IMG/VR virus record: IMGVR_UViG_3300038825_000309
Span: 1-23,659 of that record
Length of the DNA stretch: 23,659 nt
Source: a virus
Reading direction: 5' to 3' (one strand)
Part shown: piece after piece, positions 6,469 to 12,946 of the stretch
How the letters are laid out: each line of letters starts with the position of its first letter
Position numbering within the stretch: the stretch's first letter is position 1
Program-made: the position numbers and the translations under genes
Notes under the pieces: model-generated
Seen by the model: only the letters and a program-made list of their open reading frames with translations
Told to the model about the DNA's origin: nothing
The model's database searches: none

Positions 6469-7203
6469 TTATTTTAACCATTCAGGGAGATACATTGTAA
6501 AATAATCTAAAGCTATCTTATGATCATAGGCTTTATTCTCTCCATTCCACTCCTTAAAATCTGTTATTAATTTAGATAATTCACTCTTAGCATATTCTAA
6601 TAAATCCTCATCTAATTTGAATACTGATACAGCAAAAGGAGAACTCTTTTCTACTGCTATTATATAATAATTGTTTACTCCTGTAACAGCACAATATATA
6701 GCAGCTTGTAGATGATACTTCATATTCCATGAATCTCTACTAAATTTATGAGGATCTGCTGATACAGTTGTCTTTAAGTCTAATAGATAATCTTTACCTA
6801 CCCCATCAATAAACCCATGAAACTCTAAGCCTTCTATCTCAGCCTTAAAGTATTTCTCTGTTGCCTGTAAGTCATTAATCAACCTACTAGCTTTTTTATG
6901 ATTAGAAATACTATTCTTAACATCTAAAGCCATATCTAGCTCTGAAGCCTTAACTATGTCTTTAGTAATATTATTCTGCTTAAACTCTGTCCATTCCTTA
7001 CCAGCTCTCCTACCATTAAACACAGCAAAATCCTCTAAGAATAAATCCTCCTCTAATATTAGCTTATGTATTAACCTACCCTGAAGCATAGCAGCTGAAT
7101 CTTTCCTCTGAGCATTCTTATAAGATAAGAAGTGAGCTGGAGAGACAGAAAATTGTTTCAGACTGCTATAGCTTAAAGGTAAAAGCTTAGAATGGGAGAT
7201 CAT
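6469..7203 (-). CDS. RecE-like PD-(D/E)XK exonuclease
   Basis: I place the start at the ATG at 7203, giving 244 aa beginning MISHSKLLPLSYSSLKQF. An upstream in-frame ATG at 7254 would overlap the SSB gene by 68 nt instead of 17. LSYSSLKQFSVSPAHFL is the N-terminal motif typical of RecE/Cas4-like phage nucleases. GFIDGVGKDYLLDLKTT carries the D...(D)xK catalytic core, and KYHLQAAIYCAV the downstream Gln and Tyr motif. Such enzymes digest one strand of a DNA duplex end to leave single strands for annealing or recombination. The gene follows an SSB-like protein, a common recombination pairing, although no separate annealing protein (RecT, Erf or Sak) is recognisable here. Confidence 0.85.
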   Translation of the reverse strand: MISHSKLLPLSYSSLKQFSVSPAHFLSYKNAQRKDSAAMLQGRLIHKLILEEDLFLEDFAVFNGRRAGKEWTEFKQNNITKDIVKASELDMALDVKNSISNHKKASRLINDLQATEKYFKAEIEGLEFHGFIDGVGKDYLLDLKTTVSADPHKFSRDSWNMKYHLQAAIYCAVTGVNNYYIIAVEKSSPFAVSVFKLDEDLLEYAKSELSKLITDFKEWNGENKAYDHKIALDYFTMYLPEWLK

Positions 7204-7708
7204 CAGCTTTAACTTCTTCACATTTAAAAGGATTCTCTGATGTAAATAAAGCATCTAAATTAACAGGAACTGTCTTAGCTGCTTCCTTAACTTCTTTAGA
7301 TACTGCTTTATGAGGCTTAGGAGATACTGTATATTCTGTAGAAAGCCCTTCTCCTGTTCTTGTAACTTTAATATCATAACTCATAGGATCTCCCCAATCA
7401 GAATCTTTAGCTAATGCCATTATCTCATTCTGTATAGATGTCTGAGTTAACTGAAGAATATTAACAGCTTTATCTCTATAGTTATATACTACTAACCCCC
7501 AAAAATGCTTATGTTTATCATTATCAAAATCAGAAGCTGGAGGAAGATTATCAGTCATTCTAAATCTTACAGGCTTCCCCCCTGACCAATTTTCCCAACC
7601 TACTACAGGCTTAGCTAATATTCTAAAAGTATTATCTCCTTTGAGGAATTTCATATATCCTCCCTTAGATGTTTTAGGGACATCATAGCCCTGTTCAAAA
7701 AATGACAT
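7187..7708 (-). CDS. ssb: Single-stranded DNA-binding protein-like
   Basis: This 173-aa protein begins MSFFEQGYDVPKTSKGGYMKFLKGDNTFRIL, a layout like phage SSB proteins in which KGDN-x-FRIL starts the OB fold. GWENWSGGKPVRFR and KHKHFWGLVVYNY continue the core with many aromatic residues for stacking with bases. The protein ends in a short acidic tail, EVKADDLPF, close to the DDIPF tip by which bacterial SSBs recruit partner proteins. It would coat single strands made during replication and by the adjacent RecE-like exonuclease, whose start it overlaps. The symbol is used for function; it is not a close relative of bacterial SSB by eye. Confidence 0.75.
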   Translation of the reverse strand: MSFFEQGYDVPKTSKGGYMKFLKGDNTFRILAKPVVGWENWSGGKPVRFRMTDNLPPASDFDNDKHKHFWGLVVYNYRDKAVNILQLTQTSIQNEIMALAKDSDWGDPMSYDIKVTRTGEGLSTEYTVSPKPHKAVSKEVKEAAKTVPVNLDALFTSENPFKCEEVKADDLPF

Positions 7709-7711
7709 AAT

Positions 7712-7996
7712 TTATATATGTTTGGTTAATAATTCTGATACTTTACCTAATGCAGAATTCCATTCTAAAACATTAGATTCCTCATAGCCAATAGCAGTAC
7801 CTACATAAGTAGTAGATAGCTCAGCTGTAAAAAAAGAATCTATTTGTATTAGCTTAATTCTAAGACTTATTAATTCCCCATCTTTCTTATAAACTTTATA
7901 GAAATAATGGGAACCTTCATACTGTGTATCTTTGTAGTACGCAGGAATAATTATAGTCTTTTTTCCTGACTCTGTGAGAATTGATGTTTTTTCCAT
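7712..7996 (-). CDS. Hypothetical protein, first gene of the DNA-metabolism operon
   Basis: This is a 94-aa protein of unknown family. It begins MEKTSILTESGKKTIIIPAYY, followed by aromatic strands (GSHYFYKVYKKDGELISLRIK) and a C-terminal helix with WNSALGKVSELLTKHI. The pattern suggests a small alpha/beta protein; there is no signal peptide or membrane segment. It is the first gene after the promoter at 8002-8031, whose -7 element ends only 5 nt before the ATG, so the mRNA may be leaderless. As the first gene of the block it could be an early regulator or host-interaction protein, but this is inference from position only. Confidence 0.65.
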   Translation of the reverse strand: MEKTSILTESGKKTIIIPAYYKDTQYEGSHYFYKVYKKDGELISLRIKLIQIDSFFTAELSTTYVGTAIGYEESNVLEWNSALGKVSELLTKHI

Positions 7997-8001
7997 GAGA
8001 G

Positions 8002-8031
8002 CAAATATACAAATAAATGCTAAACATCAAA
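8002..8031 (-). promoter_or_regulatory. Bacteroidota-type promoter for the leftward DNA-metabolism block
   Basis: On the minus strand TTTG (8031-8028) is followed after 18 nt by TATATTTG (8009-8002). This closely fits the Bacteroidota housekeeping promoter TTTG-N19-TANNTTTG. The gap lies between the phosphoesterase stop (8038) and the 94-aa gene (ATG at 7996-7994). Transcription would start at or within a few bases of that ATG. Confidence 0.6.
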
Positions 8032-8037
8032 GATTTA

Positions 8038-8736
8038 TTAACAAATATTATCCCATCTACCATTCTTATCAAGAACCATAGGGATTAACTGAGGTTGTCC
8101 GTTAATGATTATTCCACAGCCTATAATAGGTCTAGTAGGAATTACTTTGTTATAACTAAAGGCTAATGATTTGTCATCTATAAGGCAGCCAACCATTAAA
8201 GACCAATTAAGATTGTTAGGATTAGAAGTATATCCTATTGAGAACTCTGAATGATAATGCCCTTGAATAGTTGACATTCCCATCTCTTTACATAAAGCTA
8301 AACCATTTTTCTTAAATCCATGTATCATAAAAACCTCCTGACCATTACAGAGCTTATGTTTATGATAATTCTTCCATTCCCATCTCTTAACTCCTAAAAT
8401 CTCCTTATAAGACTTAAATACTGACTTAGGAATCCCATTAGTTTTAGCTTTCCTGTAAACTAATGAGCCATGATTAGAATCTACTAAAATCATCTCAGGG
8501 AAGAGACTTTCTAGCTTCTTAATAAATTTCTTAGCTTTCTTTAACTCATCTCCAGCTGAAGGTAAATCAGGATCAGAGTCATGATAACTGATAGCATGAT
8601 AATCTACCTCATCTCCTACATTCCAAACAGCAGTAGGTTTATATTTCTTCTTAATAGCTTCTAAGAATTTCAGAGAATCCCTGTGTTGATAGGGAGCATG
8701 AAGATCAGAGATAACTAATATAACTTCATTTTTCAT
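8038..8736 (-). CDS. Calcineurin-like metallophosphoesterase
   Basis: This 232-aa protein carries the metal-binding motifs of the calcineurin-like phosphoesterase family: DLH (11-13), GDEVDYH (41-47), SNHGS (87-91), an isolated His in MIHG (137-140) and GHYHSE (159-164). These bind two metal ions and hydrolyse phosphomono- or diesters. The substrate is unknown; phage members have been linked to nucleotide, RNA-end or DNA-end processing. The start overlaps the DUF5675 stop as ATGA, so it is the last gene of the late transcript before the new promoter. No signal peptide is seen, so it should act in the cytoplasm. Confidence 0.88.
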   Translation of the reverse strand: MKNEVILVISDLHAPYQHRDSLKFLEAIKKKYKPTAVWNVGDEVDYHAISYHDSDPDLPSAGDELKKAKKFIKKLESLFPEMILVDSNHGSLVYRKAKTNGIPKSVFKSYKEILGVKRWEWKNYHKHKLCNGQEVFMIHGFKKNGLALCKEMGMSTIQGHYHSEFSIGYTSNPNNLNWSLMVGCLIDDKSLAFSYNKVIPTRPIIGCGIIINGQPQLIPMVLDKNGRWDNIC

Positions 8737-9134
8737 ATTACATCTAATTTGAATCCTTCAGGAGCTACTTTTATAAGCTCTTTGAGAGTCTTTCTAGAAG
8801 ATGATATATCTAATAACTCATCATCATTAATATAAGCAAAGGACTTTCCTATTAATATACAGCCTTCTGTCTGAGTTTTATAATTACCTACATGAATTAA
8901 TATATGAGTTCTATTGTGAACATCTAATATATGATAATGATTTTTGTACTTCTCAGAATATCTAGGAACTACTGTATAATTACCTTTAGGAATACAGCTT
9001 ATCCCTGTTAGATTCATAACATAAGGAAGCTCTAAAGTCTTACAGGAGAATAGTCTTTCTATCCCACTATAAACATTAAGCTCTCCTAATGTCTGATTAT
9101 TACCCTCTTCTAGTCTTACAAGTATTGCTCTCAT
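8733..9134 (-). CDS. DUF5675 family protein, candidate lysis enzyme
   Basis: This 133-aa protein matches the DUF5675 family. TLGELNVYSG (15-24), CIPKGNYTVVPRYSEKY (47-63) and HILIHVGNYKTQTEGCILIG (77-96) are its hallmark blocks. The His81 and Cys92 arrangement recalls L,D-transpeptidase-like active sites, where a Cys and a His act on peptidoglycan peptides, but a catalytic role in this family is not established to my knowledge. The gene directly follows a run of small membrane-type proteins, and I find no other lysozyme, amidase or peptidase in the window. A cell-wall role is therefore a reasonable inference. It overlaps the upstream membrane protein gene by 35 nt. Confidence 0.8.
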   Translation of the reverse strand: MRAILVRLEEGNNQTLGELNVYSGIERLFSCKTLELPYVMNLTGISCIPKGNYTVVPRYSEKYKNHYHILDVHNRTHILIHVGNYKTQTEGCILIGKSFAYINDDELLDISSSRKTLKELIKVAPEGFKLDVI

Positions 9135-9360
9135 ATTGAAATACGCTAAAGCATAAAGGAAGAACTGCTATAAAACTTAAGGCAACATTCTCCCAACCAA
9201 TGCCATTAATAGTAATATCTGATACAGCAGCAGCACATAATACACCACTAACTGACCTCTTAGCACTCCATTTCTTCTGTTTCTGTCCTTCTTTAAATAC
9301 ATCCGAAATAGAATTTATAGAGCTGAGGAGTTTAGCTACCACAGGCTTCACAATCCTCAT
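9100..9360 (-). CDS. Small membrane protein, holin-like
   Basis: This 86-aa protein has a basic, amphipathic N terminus (KEGQKQKKWSAKRS, about 23-36), then two hydrophobic stretches, VSGVLCAAAVSDI and NVALSFIAVLPLCFSVF, separated by a short polar turn (TINGIGWE). The tail QYESNTCKTRRG is basic. Two membrane helices with both ends on one side fit a class II holin, and the position before DUF5675 supports a lysis role. It could also be a generic membrane protein. Its start overlaps the 40-aa Cys-rich frame, and its end overlaps DUF5675 by 35 nt. Confidence 0.65.
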   Translation of the reverse strand: MRIVKPVVAKLLSSINSISDVFKEGQKQKKWSAKRSVSGVLCAAAVSDITINGIGWENVALSFIAVLPLCFSVFQYESNTCKTRRG

Positions 9361-9454
9361 CTTCTATATTACAAGTTTCAGGCTGTTCCTGATCCTCTAA
9401 TTCTTTTACCCATGATTCAAAAATATCTTTTGCTTTCTCCTTATTTTTAGACAT
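9332..9454 (-). CDS. 40-aa acidic, cysteine-containing protein
   Basis: A short frame beginning MSKNKEKAKDIFESWVKEL and ending in a Cys-rich acidic tail, CNIEDEDCEACGS. Three cysteines in 11 residues could bind a metal or form disulfides. It overlaps the start of the holin-like gene by 29 nt and follows the 53-aa protein with a small overlap, so it fits the tightly packed cluster. No family is recognised. It is supported by packing and codon pattern only. Confidence 0.5.
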   Translation of the reverse strand: MSKNKEKAKDIFESWVKELEDQEQPETCNIEDEDCEACGS

Positions 9455-9608
9455 CCTTTCTTTTATCTTTAACTAAGTAGTTAATAAAATCATCAACAAA
9501 TCCGAATATTTTAACAGCCTTCTCAGAAGGAATGTAATTGAATATTACCTTCAAGAATGTCATTAGAGCTAAGAGAATCTCAACCCAATTATTTTCTAGT
9601 ATTTCCAT
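9447..9608 (-). CDS. 53-aa small membrane-associated protein
   Basis: The frame begins MEILENNWVEILLALMTFLK, continuing VIFNYIPSEKAVKIFGF, and ends in a basic tail, LVKDKRKDV. The region of residues 9-26 is hydrophobic enough for one membrane helix, followed by an amphipathic segment. Small proteins of this kind (N-terminal helix, charged tail) are common in phage lysis cassettes. It overlaps the upstream 54-aa frame by 20 nt and the downstream 40-aa frame by 8 nt. A holin accessory or second holin role is a guess. Confidence 0.55.
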   Translation of the reverse strand: MEILENNWVEILLALMTFLKVIFNYIPSEKAVKIFGFVDDFINYLVKDKRKDV

Positions 9609-9753
9609 TTCTAACTTCTTTAATGAATTTATATATTGTGAATGATAATGCAGCGACTAAAGATAGTATCTGTAAAATCTGATGTATATCTGTAAATGAG
9701 AGAGATAATGCTCCTACATTAGCTAAGAATATCTCTGTTGTATCTTTATCCAT
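9589..9753 (-). CDS. 54-aa single-helix membrane protein, holin-like
   Basis: This frame begins MDKDTTEIFLANVGALSLSF, has a hydrophobic segment ILQILSLVAALSFTIYKFI (26-44) and a basic C terminus, KEVRNGNTRK. A single C-terminal membrane helix followed by positive charges is typical of small phage holin-like proteins. It starts right after the large tail protein's stop codon and overlaps the next frame by 20 nt. It is probably the first gene of the lysis-like cluster. Which of the small membrane proteins is the actual holin cannot be decided. Confidence 0.6.
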   Translation of the reverse strand: MDKDTTEIFLANVGALSLSFTDIHQILQILSLVAALSFTIYKFIKEVRNGNTRK

Positions 9754-9754
9754 A

Positions 9755-12700
9755 TTATACTGCTGCTATTGTTATTTTTGCTCCGTAAATCTCATCAGTA
9801 CTAGACTGAAAAGTTAGTTCTAATATTACATAAGTCCCTAATACACTCACATAAGGAGTTCCGAAAGGAATAGGAGTATTCGCATTCCCTGTATATAGAG
9901 AAGTAGTAGTATCATTAGTAGTTGTTCCTGTTAATACCTCTATACCTCTGTTTTGATTGCAGCTTATAAGTACATGAGTAATCTTATAACCTACAGGAAT
10001 AAAAGTAGATGCAAAGGCTTTATTTCCTCTAGTATATGATGATTGTTGTATAGAACCTAAGTCATCCCTAGAATACATATGAAAGTTAGCTGTACTAGGA
10101 GTAATAAATTTATCAGGACTTAAATATATCTCCGTAGTAGTTACTCCCTGATATAAGTTTGGAGTAGATGTTCCAGCTGTTATTACATTAGTTAAATCAT
10201 AAGTCAGTATAGATAATATACTACCTATAGGATAGATAACATCAGGAGTAAAAGCATCTACTTCTATATATCCTGATGATGTCGTAGAAGCTCCATCTTT
10301 AGTTAATATTATAGGCTGAGTTAAGTCAGGTCTAGTAAGGACTAATTTTTGATCATCATACAGAGAACATCTAGGATTATTTAATAAATATACCTTATCA
10401 GTTTGCACTAGATTTATAGCTGTTGATGATACTCCTATAGAATTATATAGATGAGCATTAAACATAGCCTTCTCCATTGATTGATCTCCTGTAGGATCAT
10501 GAGGATTAGGAGGAGAAGGAGGAGGAGGATCAGGATAAACTATAGTATCATCTACTGTAGTTATAGTTTGAGTAGAAGTTGCTAGTTTATACCAATTACC
10601 AGCCATTGTATCAGAATCAGCTGTTAATGTACCCTCAAAGAATACATATTTCTCTCCATCTAAAACAATACATTTAAAAGCAGAAAAATCATTAACATAG
10701 TAACTACCCTCTAATATTTTTAAAGGCTCTATTTGTGGCTCTAAATACTCCTCTAATAGTAAAGAAGTCATATTATACTGAGTCCCTGTATTATTAACTT
10801 GTAAATAATCAGGCACAACCATAGCTCCCGTATTACTAACTATCTGAATACAATTAAGCCATGAGTTCTCATCTCCTGTGATTCCTAAATTTAATGTTCC
10901 AAATTCTTCTGTTTGATAATTATCTAATCCTGTAGAAGCTGAAAATTGAATCCCTGAAGCTGAAGATTCAGGAGAGCTAAAAGATAAAGAAAAATTCATA
11001 ACAGGCATATAACTTCCAGCTGCGTTAGATCCTGTAAACCATTTTGTACTTAGATTATTTTTAACAGGAGTTAAAGGAGTAGGAGGAGAAGAAGGATCTG
11101 ATGTATCAGGATTAATATAATAATTAACTACAGCTGATACGAATTGCAAATCTACAGATCCCCCTGAAGCAGCACTAGGTAGATAGACTTGTTTATTTAC
11201 TCCAATCATCCCTAAAGATCCTGTTCCTGTAAAGAAAGGAGCTGTATTTTCATTAGGATAGAATGTTTGTGCATCCTCTTGTAAAGTTTGAACTAAAAAG
11301 TTACCAATATAAGAAGTATCTATCTCTGCTATAGGTACAGGAACAGTAAAAGTAGAATCTGATCCTGACCATGATAAATCTCCCTCAGTATCTCCTGAAA
11401 GATATAAACTTCCAAGCTTCAGCTTTAATGTAAGAGTACCTCCTATATGAGTGAAGTTATCTGCTGCTGATAAATAATCAAATTTCTCTGCGTAAAATAC
11501 ATTCATATTCATCATTATCTGATCAGCTGCTGCTGTAGAGAATGCACCTATATTAGAAAGTGTAGTATATTGAGATTGCACTACTGTTGTATCAATTCCT
11601 ATAGGAAAGTTACTTGTAGCCTGTGCTACAGATACTCCATAATTAAAATTAGCTGTTACACTAGAAATAGGTCTTTGATACCTCCATCTCTGACCTCCTA
11701 AGAATCTTCTGTTAGTGAGATGTCCTTTCTGTAAACCTATAAATTCTACAGTTTTAGTTCCTGTAGTAGTAGCCATAATCTTTAATCTACCTCCTGAAGC
11801 TCCTATCTGAAAATTAGCTCCCCCTGATTCTGTTAATAGAATATTATCAGCTCCTGAAGTGTTAGCATATACTATCTGAGTATTAGCTAAATTCTGAGAG
11901 AATGAGACATGATAATCTCCTTCAGTTAATGAAACATAAAGATAAGAAGTAGTTAAAGCTATATTAAAGGAATTGCTTGTTATTGAAGTAACTGATCCCT
12001 GTGCTGACCAAGTAGTGAAATCAGCTGGATTCTGTAGCCATTCTGTTCCTCTAAAACCTGAGTCTATTGTAGGAGCTACAGTAGTATCATTTTCTGCATT
12101 CTGTCTGTTATCAATATCTTCATAAGCTACAGGAGTTAAAGTATCACTTGCATCACTTCTTACTTTCTTAACATTAATAGTATTATCAATATAACTATAA
12201 GGCTGAATTATATTAACTTTTCCTTCAGACTGAAAAGCTTTAAGTCCGTAAGCTTTTAATATTTCTTTAAAAGCATTAGCTGGATAATACTTTCCTACTT
12301 CATTTGCATTAGCTTCAAATCCTCCTACATTTATTCTATTAATAGAGAAAGGATTAAAATCATTATTATAAGATATTTGATTTGGAGCAGTCCATCTAGT
12401 ATTAAGCCTAATTATTTTTTCTTGTATGCCAAAAGGGAAAGCATCAGTTAAAAAACCATTAGATCCTATATTACTTCTACTTAATATCTGATTCCCTGTA
12501 AGTTCTCCAATAGTTATAATAGGATCATCGGGAATATCTACATAATCTTTTCTGTTTATTACTTCCCCTATAAAATCATTAGCTTTTAAAGTTACTTCAT
12601 AAGGATAGTAATCATTCTCTAAAGAATCGAATCCAGCATTAAGATTACCCCACCAAAATATAACAAAGTTTCTCCGAATTAATACGAAATATTCATTATC

Positions 12701-12946
12701 ATCAGCTTCAAATAATGTAGTTATAAAAGTCTGATCATCAGCATCCTTAATTATAAACTGCATTGTCATCTCAGAAGGCATAGTAATATCTCTTCTACTA
12801 TCTGAGCCTTTATAAGATAACTTAAATCCTCCTTTTCCTGTAGTAAATATATTCCCTGTTGAAGTATCTGATTGAGACCATATCTCTATATCCCATCTGT
12901 TATTCTTCTCAGAATAGAATGTATTAGTGTAGTTCTTATAAGCCAT
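9755..12946 (-). CDS. Large tail tip/baseplate and probable receptor-binding protein
   Basis: This 1063-aa protein follows the tape measure, the usual place for distal-tail and tip proteins. The N-terminal ~150 residues (RWDIEIWSQSD, GGFKLSYKGSDSRRDITMPSEM, EYFVLIRRNFVIFWWGNLN, PYEVTLKANDFIGEV) resemble N-terminal tail-tip domains of Bacteroidota siphophages. The middle is Ser/Thr/Gly-rich and beta-like. Two proline-rich hinges, PDTSDPSSPPTPLTP (about residue 620) and PDPPPPSPPNPHDP (about residue 805), separate it from C-terminal domains. The last ~250 residues look like beta-sandwich modules and could bind the host surface. No separate tail fibre or receptor-binding gene is visible, so this protein may do both jobs. 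The tail-tip call is by position and N-terminal pattern; the receptor role is inference. Confidence 0.75.
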   Translation of the reverse strand: MAYKNYTNTFYSEKNNRWDIEIWSQSDTSTGNIFTTGKGGFKLSYKGSDSRRDITMPSEMTMQFIIKDADDQTFITTLFEADDNEYFVLIRRNFVIFWWGNLNAGFDSLENDYYPYEVTLKANDFIGEVINRKDYVDIPDDPIITIGELTGNQILSRSNIGSNGFLTDAFPFGIQEKIIRLNTRWTAPNQISYNNDFNPFSINRINVGGFEANANEVGKYYPANAFKEILKAYGLKAFQSEGKVNIIQPYSYIDNTINVKKVRSDASDTLTPVAYEDIDNRQNAENDTTVAPTIDSGFRGTEWLQNPADFTTWSAQGSVTSITSNSFNIALTTSYLYVSLTEGDYHVSFSQNLANTQIVYANTSGADNILLTESGGANFQIGASGGRLKIMATTTGTKTVEFIGLQKGHLTNRRFLGGQRWRYQRPISSVTANFNYGVSVAQATSNFPIGIDTTVVQSQYTTLSNIGAFSTAAADQIMMNMNVFYAEKFDYLSAADNFTHIGGTLTLKLKLGSLYLSGDTEGDLSWSGSDSTFTVPVPIAEIDTSYIGNFLVQTLQEDAQTFYPNENTAPFFTGTGSLGMIGVNKQVYLPSAASGGSVDLQFVSAVVNYYINPDTSDPSSPPTPLTPVKNNLSTKWFTGSNAAGSYMPVMNFSLSFSSPESSASGIQFSASTGLDNYQTEEFGTLNLGITGDENSWLNCIQIVSNTGAMVVPDYLQVNNTGTQYNMTSLLLEEYLEPQIEPLKILEGSYYVNDFSAFKCIVLDGEKYVFFEGTLTADSDTMAGNWYKLATSTQTITTVDDTIVYPDPPPPSPPNPHDPTGDQSMEKAMFNAHLYNSIGVSSTAINLVQTDKVYLLNNPRCSLYDDQKLVLTRPDLTQPIILTKDGASTTSSGYIEVDAFTPDVIYPIGSILSILTYDLTNVITAGTSTPNLYQGVTTTEIYLSPDKFITPSTANFHMYSRDDLGSIQQSSYTRGNKAFASTFIPVGYKITHVLISCNQNRGIEVLTGTTTNDTTTSLYTGNANTPIPFGTPYVSVLGTYVILELTFQSSTDEIYGAKITIAAV

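Noticed and set aside
7203-7254. Longer N terminus of the RecE-like exonuclease
   Set aside because: It would overlap the SSB gene by 68 nt and adds residues without family similarity. The ATG at 7203 precedes the conserved LSYSSLKQF block.
9200-9400. Rightward 66-aa hydrophobic frame
   Set aside because: It is antisense to the holin-like gene; its hydrophobicity mirrors that of the real gene.
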